7,982 bases of DNA from contig WFRP01000124.1 of the NCBI GenBank assembly GCA_015486505.1, positions 1 to 7,982 of the forward strand. The letters are read 5' to 3'. This document shows, piece after piece, positions 1-6,384 of this stretch (positions are counted from its first letter, which is position 1; every line of letters begins with the position of its first letter). A program made the translations under genes and the position numbers. The notes below the pieces were generated by a model. That model searched no databases and had not been told where the DNA came from. It worked only from the letters and a program-made list of their open reading frames with translations. The DNA is from Pseudomonadota bacterium (lineage in GTDB: Bacteria > Desulfobacterota > Anaeroferrophillalia > Anaeroferrophillales > Tharpellaceae).

Positions 1-178
1 AGCGGTTGCGGAAACGATTTCGTTGTTTTTCGGAAGCGAGCGGGAGCCCATTAGCATTGCAACTGTTTGAGCGTAAGCGAGTTTTGCGAGGCGGGCGCAG
101 CGAGCGTAAGGAAAAACAGAAATCTTAACGCCTGGCGGAGAAAAACCGCGCCCGACTCCGGATTGGCTGAATAGTTAC
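1..178 (-). repeat. Dispersed repeat, left copy (uninterrupted form)
   Basis: This non-coding segment is the reverse complement of 7487-7616 joined to 7920-7966, with roughly a dozen substitutions or small indels by eye. Its inner edge is sharp: similarity ends at the GTTAC ending at 178, matching the GTAAC starting at 7487, and the flanks beyond are unrelated. Its outer end runs off the window, so full length is unknown. It contains recurring GAGCG/GCGAG words and a short AACGA-TT-TCGTT palindrome near 15-27. No coding potential was recognised. It lacks the inserted units found in the right copy; the equivalent position is the CATTAG at 49-54. It may be a miniature mobile element or another dispersed intergenic repeat; the family is not identified. 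Confidence 0.85.
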
Positions 179-192
179 TTTTGGTGAAATAA

Positions 193-222
193 TTGACTTA
201 AAAGGCGCTTTGTTGTTATAAA
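193..222 (+). promoter_or_regulatory. Candidate sigma-70 promoter for the M50 peptidase gene
   Basis: TTGACT at 193-198 is followed after 18 nt by TATAAA at 217-222 (or after 17 nt by TTATAA at 216-221). It lies just inside the left repeat boundary at 178 and just ahead of the ATG at 231, so the transcript would be almost leaderless. An inverted repeat, GCGCTTT (205-211) and AAAGCGC (220-226), overlaps the -10 and could be an operator or a chance palindrome. This is motif evidence only. Confidence 0.45.
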
Positions 223-230
223 GCGCGGCT

Positions 231-872
231 ATGGAGCTGATCGTACAGAACCTGATAATTTATGCCGTGCCCATCCTTTTCGGCCTGACCGTGCATGAGT
301 TTGCTCATGGTCTCCTGGCGGATCGGCTGGGCGATCCGACGCCGCGGGAGCTGGGGCGTCTGACCCTGAATCCGCTGTCTCACCTGGATCTTATCGGTAC
401 CGTGGTGTTTTTCGTCACGCGCGTCTTCGGCTGGGCCAAGCCAATTGCGATTAATCCTGAAAATCTGAAATCACCCCGGCGTGATCTGATGTGGATCGCT
501 ATGGCCGGCCCGTTGGCAAATTTTTCTTTAGCACTTTGTTGCGCCCTGATTTACCATCTGTTAAATTATTTTGTCATTACTGAAATCTTAGCCGCGGGCC
601 GGCTGCTGCGGCCTCTGCAGCAGATGCTGGTCGCCGGCGTGGTCGTTAATATTTCGCTGGGCTTAATCAACCTGATTCCGATTCCGCCGCTTGACGGCGG
701 CCGCATTCTCGCGGGAATTTTGCCGGAAACCGCGGCCGGATATTTCCGGAAGCTCGACTCTTATGGTGCGATCATTCTGATTATCCTGGTTCTCAGCGAC
801 AGTATCGGTTTTATTCTGTTCCCGTTGTTATCAACGTTAACCAACCTGTTGTTGTATGGCAGCAGGTCTTGA
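231..872 (+). CDS. Site-2 protease-like M50 family zinc metallopeptidase
   Basis: This is a polytopic inner-membrane metalloprotease of 213 aa, the usual size for compact bacterial M50 proteins that lack PDZ domains. The zinc motif HEFAH is at residues 22-26 in the first hydrophobic segment. The second signature, NLIPIPPLDGG, is at about 147-157, where D155 should be the third zinc ligand. Other hydrophobic stretches lie at roughly 50-65, 88-113, 130-152 and 178-208. Family members cut substrates within the membrane; the substrate here cannot be inferred. The ATG at 231 is favoured because an in-frame TAA (219-221) lies just upstream and the first residues lead directly into the HExxH helix as usual. 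No Shine-Dalgarno sequence is visible. It precedes trpS by 67 nt. Confidence 0.93.
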   Translation: MELIVQNLIIYAVPILFGLTVHEFAHGLLADRLGDPTPRELGRLTLNPLSHLDLIGTVVFFVTRVFGWAKPIAINPENLKSPRRDLMWIAMAGPLANFSLALCCALIYHLLNYFVITEILAAGRLLRPLQQMLVAGVVVNISLGLINLIPIPPLDGGRILAGILPETAAGYFRKLDSYGAIILIILVLSDSIGFILFPLLSTLTNLLLYGSRS

Positions 873-878
873 TTTTTA

Positions 879-910
879 TTGAAACATTTTTATTTTCAAG
901 TAGTTATATT
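879..910 (+). promoter_or_regulatory. Weak candidate promoter upstream of trpS
   Basis: The 67-nt gap before trpS is AT-rich. TTGAAA (879-884) could pair with TAGTTA (901-906, 16-nt spacer); TATATT (905-910) is a better -10 but sits 20 nt away. trpS may have its own promoter in addition to read-through from the M50 gene. No terminator is visible in the gap. Confidence 0.25.
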
Positions 911-929
911 AAACAATTAAAGTTAGTTT

Positions 930-933
930 GAGG
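930..933 (+). promoter_or_regulatory. Ribosome binding site that decides the trpS start
   Basis: GAGG at 930-933 lies 6 nt before the ATG at 940. An in-frame TTG at 928 would overlap this site, so the ATG at 940 is the better start. Confidence 0.7.
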
Positions 934-939
934 TTTTGT

Positions 940-1932
940 ATGACAGGAAAAAAGCGCGTAGTCTCGGGTATGAGGACAACCGGCAAACTTCATCTGGGCC
1001 ATCATCACGGCGTTTTAACCAACTGGCTTAAACTGCAGGATGATTATGATTGTTATTTCTTTGCCGCTGACTGGCATGCGCTGACCAGCGAATATCAGGA
1101 CCCGGCAATTGTTAAGGAGAGCACCAGGGATATTTTTATCGATTGGCTGAGTGTCGGCATCGACCCGGAAAAAGCAACTTTGTTTATTCAATCGGAAATC
1201 AAGGAGCATGCCGAGTTGCATCTGCTGCTTTCAATGATTACGCCGCTGCCCTGGCTGCTGCGAAACCCGACCTATAAGGATTCACAAAGCGATGAAGGGC
1301 AGGGGGGCGATGACGCGACTTACGGTTTTCTCGGCTACCCGGTTTTGCAGGCCGCCGATATCATTATTTACAAAGCCAATCTGGTGCCGATCGGCGTTGA
1401 CCAACTGCCGCACGTCGAATTAACCCGGGAGATTACCCGGCGTTTCAACCACCTTTACGGCGATACCTTTCCGGTTCCGGAACCGATATTGACCGAACTT
1501 TCCAAGGTTACCGGCCTTGACGGGCGCAAGATGAGCAAAAGCTACAACAATGCCATTCTGCTTTCCGACGACGAGACCGAATTAAAGAAAAAAGTCAGCT
1601 CGATGGTCACCGATGTCCAGCGGGCGCGGCGCAAAGACCCCGGCGACCCGGAAAAATGCAATCTCTTTCCGCTGCATCCGCTCTATTCGAATAAAGCTGA
1701 AATCGATGAGATCTGCGCGGCCTGTCCCAAGGCTGAAATCGGTTGTGTTGACTGTAAAAAAATCCTGCTCAAAAATTTGATTGCAGGTTTGGCCCCGGTG
1801 CACGAGAAGCAGCGTTATTATCGGGACAATGACAAATTGCTCGATGAAATTATCGCCAACGGCAATGCTCAGGCCCGGGCAATCACCAGAGAAACCATGC
1901 TTGAGGTGCGGAAAGCGGTCAAGCTGGGTTAA
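940..1932 (+). CDS. Tryptophanyl-tRNA synthetase, probable [4Fe-4S] type
   Basis: This cytoplasmic class I aminoacyl-tRNA synthetase activates tryptophan with ATP and charges tRNA-Trp. The product is 330 aa, a normal TrpRS length. The HIGH-type motif is HLGH at residues 18-21 and the KMSKS motif is at 197-201. The segment reading GYPVLQAADI...VPIGVDQLPHVELTREI is highly characteristic of TrpRS rather than TyrRS. Near the C-terminal third, cysteines C240, C262, C269 and C272 are spaced C-x21-C-x6-C-x2-C, with an additional C259. This closely resembles the iron-sulfur ligand pattern of Thermotoga maritima TrpRS. The ATG at 940 is chosen for its GAGG site; starting at TTG 928 would add four residues. 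rluB follows with a short gap, suggesting co-transcription. Confidence 0.97.
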   Translation: MTGKKRVVSGMRTTGKLHLGHHHGVLTNWLKLQDDYDCYFFAADWHALTSEYQDPAIVKESTRDIFIDWLSVGIDPEKATLFIQSEIKEHAELHLLLSMITPLPWLLRNPTYKDSQSDEGQGGDDATYGFLGYPVLQAADIIIYKANLVPIGVDQLPHVELTREITRRFNHLYGDTFPVPEPILTELSKVTGLDGRKMSKSYNNAILLSDDETELKKKVSSMVTDVQRARRKDPGDPEKCNLFPLHPLYSNKAEIDEICAACPKAEIGCVDCKKILLKNLIAGLAPVHEKQRYYRDNDKLLDEIIANGNAQARAITRETMLEVRKAVKLG

Positions 1933-1939
1933 GCGGGAA

Positions 1940-1945
1940 GTGAGG
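1940..1945 (+). promoter_or_regulatory. Shine-Dalgarno upstream of rluB, positioned for an ATT start
   Basis: GTGAGG at 1940-1945 is the only good ribosome binding site before rluB. It lies 7 nt before an in-frame ATT (1953) but 22 nt before the TTG (1968), which has no site of its own. The in-frame stop TGA at 1941-1943 overlaps it, so no start further upstream is possible. Confidence 0.5.
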
Positions 1946-1967
1946 CCGGAAAATTAAACCTCTACGT

Positions 1968-2687
1968 TTGCAGAAATATATCGCCGACTGCGGTCTGACT
2001 TCAAGACGCCGGGCTGAAGCCCTGATTGCCCGGGGCCTGGTGGCGGTTAACGGGAAAATCGTCAGCGAACCGGGGGTCAAGGTTGACCCGGAAGTCGATC
2101 AGGTTGCGGTTGAGGGCAAACGGCTTGAATTTAATCCGGCCACTGCTAAAATTACCCTGCTTCTGCATAAACCGGTGGGCTATGTTTCAACGATGTCGGA
2201 TCCGCAGAACCGACCTCTGGTTAAAGATCTTTATAAAAATTTCAAGGAACGTCTGTTCCCGGTGGGCCGCCTTGATATTAATACTTCCGGGCTGCTGCTC
2301 TGCACCAACGACGGGGCCCTGGCCAATCAACTTATGCACCCGCGTTACAAATTCGAAAAAGAGTACCGGATTACCGTAAACGGGAAATTTGCCGAAAAAG
2401 ATCTTAAGCTCCTGCGGCAGGGGGTCGAGCTTGAAGATGGTTTCGCGAAACCTCTGCGGGCGGAGCTTATCCGCAGTGAAAAACGGCGTTCGCTGTTGAC
2501 GCTGGTTATTGCCGAAGGCCGGAACCGGCAGGTGCGGCGTATGCTGCGGGCCCTGGATTTTCAGGTTGCAGCTCTGGCCCGAATCCGCCTGGCTTTTTTA
2601 ACCCTTGACGGTGTGAAAAAGGGGGCCTGGCGCCGACTGCGGGCGGCGGAACTTGAACGTCTGCGAATGCTCGCCAACCCGGAGTGA
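1968..2687 (+). CDS. RluB/RsuA-family 23S rRNA pseudouridine synthase
   Basis: This enzyme isomerises a uridine to pseudouridine in rRNA; RluB acts on 23S rRNA helix 89 (U2605 in E. coli numbering). Residues 1-60 form an S4 RNA-binding domain (LQKYIADCGLTSRRRAE, then VAVNGK). The catalytic domain follows, with the GRLDINTSGLLL motif whose D103 is the catalytic aspartate, then LANQLMHPRY and EGRNRQVRRM (183-192). TNDGALANQLMHP and EGRNRQVRRM favour RluB over RsuA. From the TTG at 1968 the product is 239 aa. An ATT at 1953 would add five residues, giving a start of M-KPLRLQKYIA that fits the family better and is the only one with a Shine-Dalgarno. The TTG is listed as the conventional choice. 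The gene lies 35 nt after trpS and 19 nt before the GH57 gene. Confidence 0.93.
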   Translation: MQKYIADCGLTSRRRAEALIARGLVAVNGKIVSEPGVKVDPEVDQVAVEGKRLEFNPATAKITLLLHKPVGYVSTMSDPQNRPLVKDLYKNFKERLFPVGRLDINTSGLLLCTNDGALANQLMHPRYKFEKEYRITVNGKFAEKDLKLLRQGVELEDGFAKPLRAELIRSEKRRSLLTLVIAEGRNRQVRRMLRALDFQVAALARIRLAFLTLDGVKKGAWRRLRAAELERLRMLANPE

Positions 2688-2706
2688 TGACCCCGAAGTG
2701 ACAATT

Positions 2707-4989
2707 ATGAGTAATGAGCCCTTAAATGTAATATTTCTCTGGCATATGCATCAACCCGATTATCGCGATGCCGGGGCCGGCTGTTCATTGCTGCCCTGGG
2801 TGCGGCTGCACGGGGTTAAAGATTATCTGGATATGGTGACCATTCTTGATGATTTTCCCAATGTTAAACAGAATTTCAATCTGGTGCCGTCTCTGCTTGA
2901 GCAGCTGCAAGGCTATGTGGATGGTACCTTAACTGACAAAGCCCTTGAATTAACAATTAAAAAAGCTGACGCTCTGAGCATTGCCGAGCGCATTTTCATT
3001 CTGAATTCCTTCTTTCACGCGCATTGGGATAATATGGTTAAGCCGTATCCGCGTTATTGGGAGCTGTTGAAGCGCCGCGGATTTCATCTGGCGCCGGAAA
3101 ATTACGAAGTGACGCTTAATGAAGTTCAGCGTTATTTTTCGACCCAGGATTTCCTTGATCTGCAGGTCTGGTATAATCTTATCTGGATCGACCCGGTTTT
3201 CCGCAAGCAGTATAAATTGCTGCCGGAACTGATTCGCCGCGGCAAAAACTTTACTGAAACCGATAAAGTCGCGCTGCTCAATATCCAGCAGCGGATTTTG
3301 GCCAAGATTATCCCCGCCTACCGTCAACGTCAGGAGAGCGGCCGGATAGAAATTTCTACGACGCCCTATTACCATCCGATTCTGCCGCTGCTCTACGACA
3401 CTAATCTGGCCGCGATTTCCCAGCCGCACGATTCGCTGCCGAGTTTGCGTTTTGCCCACCCGGAAGATGTCAGCGCCCAGATTGATAAAGCCGTAAAACA
3501 GTATGAATCTTATTTCGGCAAGCCGCCGGTCGGAATGTGGCCTTCTGAAGGTTCGGTTTGTCAGGAGATTATGCCGCTCATCAGAAAGGCCGGAATTGAG
3601 TGGATAGCGACCGATGAAGGTATTTTGGCAAATTCAATCGGCCGTGAGGTTGAACGTAACCCCGAGGAAATCGTTAAAGATCCCGCCGCCTGGTACCAGG
3701 CCTATCAGGTTGATGCCGGCAAGGGCTGCCGGATTGATGTTATATTTCGCGACCATCTGCTCTCTGATCTTATCGGATTTGTCTATTCGCACTGGAATGA
3801 ACAACAGGCCGCAGATGACTTTATGCGCCGGCTGCGGGATATAAAAGCGGCGATGGGCGGCAGCTGCCGGGATCGGGCGGTAGCCGTAATTCTTGATGGT
3901 GAAAATGCCTGGGAGCATTATCCGGAAGACGGAACCCTTTTTCTTAAAGAGCTTTATGGCCGGCTGAATGACAGTCCTGATTTTGCCGCGGTAACCATCA
4001 ATGAATATCTCAAACAGCGCCGCGAGCCGGCACCGGCAATCAAAAAGATCTATCCCGGCTCCTGGATTAACCGCAATTTTCGGATCTGGATCGGCCATCA
4101 GGAGGATAACCTGGCCTGGGACTACCTCGGCCAGGCCCGGCGCGAACTGGTGCTTTTTGCACAACGCTTCAAGGAAAAAATCAAAACCGACCCGAAACTT
4201 GAAGCCGCGGTCGCCAGGGCCTGGGAGCATATCTATATCGCTGAAGGCAGCGACTGGTGCTGGTGGTACGGCGATGACCACAGCTCGGAAAATGATCTTG
4301 ATTTCGATATGCTTTTTCGCCAACATCTGATAACCGTGTATAAATGTATAGATGTAAGCATTCCCGAATATCTGCACCGGCCGATTATTCAGGCCGACAG
4401 GGTATTATTTCCGATTAACGAAATTACCGCGTTTATCAATCCCGTGATCGACGGCGAAATGGGAAATTATTACGAATGGCAAGGGGCCATCGCTTATGCT
4501 GTGGCCCAATTCGGCGGAGCCATGCATCGAGCGGAATATCTGGTTGAAGAAATTTTTTACGGCGCTGATCCGGAAAACTTTTTTATAAGGATTGATGTCG
4601 AGCGCAAAATTTTACTTGAAGATAAATATGCAATTGCTCTTAATCTGGTTAACGGCCGCCGCGACCGATTTAATTATCAAATCTTTGCGCCGGACGGCGA
4701 TAGCGATAATCTGGTTTTAAGGTATGAAGATTTGCGGAACCCGCGGCAGCGGAAAACTTCTCTCATTAAAGAGTCGGCCGCGGGGGAGGGGTCGGTCCGG
4801 TTCGCGGCGGCATCAATTGTTGAACTGGCGTTGAGTTTTAAGGAGCTTAATTTAAGTTCCGGCGATGATCTTAATTTTTCGCTTTGTCTGAACCGGCAGG
4901 GACACGAAGTGCAGCGGATTCCGGCCAGCGGTTATCTTCATCTTCTTGTTCCCGATCCCGACCTTGAAAATCGTATGTGGTATGTCTGA
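2707..4989 (+). CDS. Glycoside hydrolase family 57 (alpha-amylase/glucanotransferase-like)
   Basis: This 760-aa protein has the GH57 hallmarks. The N-terminal strand FLWHMHQPDY (about 10-19) is motif 1. GMWPSEGS carries E281, the expected nucleophile, followed by the conserved ATDEGIL. VILDGENAWEHYPEDG carries D397, the expected acid/base, by analogy with the catalytic Asp in the DGE motif of Thermococcus litoralis glucanotransferase. A tryptophan-rich AEGSDWCWWYGDDHS motif follows at about 512-526. The remaining C-terminal part (from about 560) is probably a beta-rich accessory region. GH57 enzymes hydrolyse, branch or transfer alpha-glucans with retention of configuration; the exact activity cannot be assigned. 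There is no signal peptide, so it is probably cytosolic and acts on glycogen or maltodextrins. The ATG at 2707 is chosen because HMHQP falls where expected; GTG at 2698 is an alternative. The ribosome binding site is weak (GAAGTG, 2695-2700). Confidence 0.93.
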   Translation: MSNEPLNVIFLWHMHQPDYRDAGAGCSLLPWVRLHGVKDYLDMVTILDDFPNVKQNFNLVPSLLEQLQGYVDGTLTDKALELTIKKADALSIAERIFILNSFFHAHWDNMVKPYPRYWELLKRRGFHLAPENYEVTLNEVQRYFSTQDFLDLQVWYNLIWIDPVFRKQYKLLPELIRRGKNFTETDKVALLNIQQRILAKIIPAYRQRQESGRIEISTTPYYHPILPLLYDTNLAAISQPHDSLPSLRFAHPEDVSAQIDKAVKQYESYFGKPPVGMWPSEGSVCQEIMPLIRKAGIEWIATDEGILANSIGREVERNPEEIVKDPAAWYQAYQVDAGKGCRIDVIFRDHLLSDLIGFVYSHWNEQQAADDFMRRLRDIKAAMGGSCRDRAVAVILDGENAWEHYPEDGTLFLKELYGRLNDSPDFAAVTINEYLKQRREPAPAIKKIYPGSWINRNFRIWIGHQEDNLAWDYLGQARRELVLFAQRFKEKIKTDPKLEAAVARAWEHIYIAEGSDWCWWYGDDHSSENDLDFDMLFRQHLITVYKCIDVSIPEYLHRPIIQADRVLFPINEITAFINPVIDGEMGNYYEWQGAIAYAVAQFGGAMHRAEYLVEEIFYGADPENFFIRIDVERKILLEDKYAIALNLVNGRRDRFNYQIFAPDGDSDNLVLRYEDLRNPRQRKTSLIKESAAGEGSVRFAAASIVELALSFKELNLSSGDDLNFSLCLNRQGHEVQRIPASGYLHLLVPDPDLENRMWYV

Positions 4990-5017
4990 ATTTTCTCTGA
5001 ATTTTCTCTGAATTTTG
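4985..5017 (+). repeat. Three tandem 11-bp units across the GH57 stop codon
   Basis: The units at 4985-4995, 4996-5006 and 5007-5017 read TCTGAATTTTC, TCTGAATTTTC and TCTGAATTTTG. The GH57 stop TGA (4987-4989) is inside the first unit. Because 11 is not a multiple of three, the TGAs of the three units (4987, 4998, 5009) fall in all three forward frames. Confidence 0.9.
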
Positions 5018-5310
5018 TTAGTCGCAACCGAACTTTGGTCAGGTTATCTCTTAAATATGTTTAATAACGGTTTGAATTTATTGAATTTATCATTTTTGTT
5101 GCGGTTTGGACTTTAGTCGACTTTATTAAAACAACTTCTGATAAGATATATTATGTTAACTTTGATATCGAGTTAAAGCCGCGTTCAGGCCTCCGGCAGC
5201 CGCCCCCTTTTTCCGCCGTTTTTATGCTGGACAAGGCTGCGCTAATCTTGTAGCTTAAAGGACGTAACTTCTTTCATTAATCATCACACAGCAGCTTCCG
5301 GAATCAGGTT
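4990..5310. other. Non-coding interval between GH57 and the kinase gene
   Basis: This 321-nt stretch is AT-rich with no convincing gene, tRNA or recognisable riboswitch. It holds the end of the 11-bp tandem repeat, two adjacent copies of TTGAATTTA (5072-5080 and 5081-5089), the 8-bp palindrome AGTCGACT near 5115, and an inverted repeat TTAACT/AGTTAA around a GATATC core (about 5156-5176). The core TGAATTT therefore occurs five times between 4987 and 5088. No clear intrinsic terminator for GH57 was found. A promoter for the kinase gene probably lies here, but no convincing -35/-10 pair stands out. Confidence 0.6.
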
Positions 5311-5919
5311 TTGAAAAAATATATTGCCGTTGCCGGAAACATCGGCTCGGGGAAAACCAAACTTATTGAATTCCTCTGTTCCAGTTACCACCTGGTTTCC
5401 TGCCGGAACCCGGCGGCTGACAATCCTTACATTGCCAAATTTTATCAGGATATGCGGCGCTGGTCATTTCATACGCAAATCTACACCCTGACCAGGCGCT
5501 TTTCTGATTTGCAAAAACTCTCCGCGACCTATCAATCCGTAATTCAAAGTCGCACAATTCACGAAGATGCCGAAATCTTCGCCCGCAATCTTTATAAATC
5601 CGGCTATATGAATGAAACCGACTTTATGACCTATTACGAATTTTACAAAAGTCTGGCCGCGATAATACCGGCCCCGGATCTGTTGATCTATCTACATTCA
5701 TCGGTCTCGGCCTCACGCAAACGGCTTCAGGCCGATCCTGACGCTTATGGGAATCTTATTACGAATAAATACTTAAAACAGCTGAACCGCCTTTATGTAA
5801 ACTGGATCGCGGATTACGATCTCAGCGAAGTCGTAATTATCGATACGGATCAGCTTGATGTCTCTACCAGCCTGGTTGACCAAGTTGATATTTTAGAATC
5901 AATCGAGAGATTTATCTGA
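5311..5919 (+). CDS. Deoxynucleoside kinase-like protein with altered catalytic motifs
   Basis: This 202-aa protein has the fold signature and length of the dNK/dGK/dCK family, which phosphorylates deoxynucleosides in nucleotide salvage. The P-loop GNIGSGKT (9-16) is intact, and DNPYIAKFYQDMRRWSFHTQIYTL (37-60) and EDAEIFARNLY (85-95) are typical. Three expected features are altered. The catalytic Glu-Pro is Asn33-Pro34. The acidic residue of the D/E-R-S/T motif is Ser80 (S-R-T, 80-82). The lid, usually RxRGRxxE, reads RKRLQADPDAYGN. It may be a divergent kinase, a pseudo-enzyme or a sensor. The start is TTG 5311, preceded by GGAA at 5300-5303 with 7-nt spacing; M-KKYIAVAGNIG matches family N-termini. 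The PxxKW gene follows after 76 nt. Confidence 0.87.
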   Translation: MKKYIAVAGNIGSGKTKLIEFLCSSYHLVSCRNPAADNPYIAKFYQDMRRWSFHTQIYTLTRRFSDLQKLSATYQSVIQSRTIHEDAEIFARNLYKSGYMNETDFMTYYEFYKSLAAIIPAPDLLIYLHSSVSASRKRLQADPDAYGNLITNKYLKQLNRLYVNWIADYDLSEVVIIDTDQLDVSTSLVDQVDILESIERFI

Positions 5920-5925
5920 TTTAAC

Positions 5926-5954
5926 TTGACAATTTTTTCATCATCAAGTAGGGA
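5926..5954 (+). promoter_or_regulatory. Possible promoter upstream of the PxxKW gene
   Basis: A perfect -35 hexamer TTGACA is at 5926-5931, just after the kinase stop codon. The sequence 17 nt downstream, TAGGGA (5949-5954), is a poor -10, so the call rests mainly on the -35. The gene may have its own start site as well as read-through from the kinase gene. Confidence 0.3.
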
Positions 5955-5980
5955 CTGCCGCAAATTAAAATACCCATGAT

Positions 5981-5985
5981 GGAGG
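5981..5985 (+). promoter_or_regulatory. Strong ribosome binding site for the PxxKW gene
   Basis: GGAGG at 5981-5985 lies 10 nt before the ATG at 5996. It is the strongest Shine-Dalgarno in the window and suggests the small cysteine-rich protein is well translated. Confidence 0.75.
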
Positions 5986-5995
5986 TTATAAACTC

Positions 5996-6277
5996 ATGAT
6001 TTGCGAGACCGTTAAAAAAGGTACTGATTGTTTTTTGATGAAATCTTCAGGATGCTCTTTCCCCGGTGGCAGCTGCAAACCGATTATCGACAAATGTGAA
6101 GGCTGCGCCAAGGTAACTGAGGTTGAGGATAAAAAATACTGCTTAAGCTACCCTGACCCTGAAAGCCGCTGGCTCGCCGGAACCTGTAATCTGGCTACAC
6201 ATATTAAACGTGATGTTGAACAGATCAAGAAGAAGATCAACCCGCTGAAAGCTTCAAAGAAAGGTATTCGCAGCTAA
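5996..6277 (+). CDS. PxxKW-family cysteine-rich small protein
   Basis: This 93-aa protein has eight cysteines (C3, C12, C20, C27, C34, C37, C49, C64). Its pattern resembles the uncharacterised PxxKW cysteine-rich family known mainly from deltaproteobacteria: an N-terminal CETVKKG, GCSFPGGSC (19-27), CEGC (34-37), YCLSYPDPESRW (48-59) and a C-terminal NPLKASKKG. The name-giving motif appears here as P-E-S-R-W, with Arg in place of Lys. There is no signal peptide or membrane segment. Paired cysteines such as C34-x2-C37 suggest metal or iron-sulfur binding, but no function is established to my knowledge. It sits between the kinase-like gene and a strong terminator, so it is the last gene of that unit. 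Confidence 0.82.
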   Translation: MICETVKKGTDCFLMKSSGCSFPGGSCKPIIDKCEGCAKVTEVEDKKYCLSYPDPESRWLAGTCNLATHIKRDVEQIKKKINPLKASKKGIRS

Positions 6278-6323
6278 GTTATTCCGCTGTTTTGCTACGG
6301 TTGCAATTGCTTTTATCTTAAAC

Positions 6324-6376
6324 TAAGGCAAGAAGGTTTTTAGTCGTCTCTAAACTCTTCTTGCCTTATTTTTTTT
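6324..6376 (+). terminator. Strong Rho-independent terminator before rsmD
   Basis: A perfect 12-bp stem is formed by TAAGGCAAGAAG (6324-6335) and CTTCTTGCCTTA (6357-6368). The enclosed GTTTTTAG...CTAAAC can extend the pairing around a small loop. An 8-T run follows at 6369-6376. It ends the kinase/PxxKW transcript. The rsmD start codon begins only 8 nt after the T-run. Confidence 0.9.
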
Positions 6377-6384
6377 ATTCCATT

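Noticed and set aside
2653..2706. Upstream extension of the GH57 gene from the TTG at 2653
   Set aside because: It would overlap the rluB coding end by 35 nt, and the added residues (NVCECSPTRSDDPE) are out-of-frame rluB sequence. The HMHQP motif sits at the usual distance from the ATG at 2707.
3634..4377. 247-aa open frame on the minus strand
   Set aside because: It lies entirely opposite the GH57 catalytic region, whose motifs are intact. It shows no recognisable domain and is a shadow frame.
6361..6384. rsmD start at the TTG at 6361
   Set aside because: The added residues PYFFYSI are encoded by the terminator stem and T-run. The family signature begins at the ATG at 6385.
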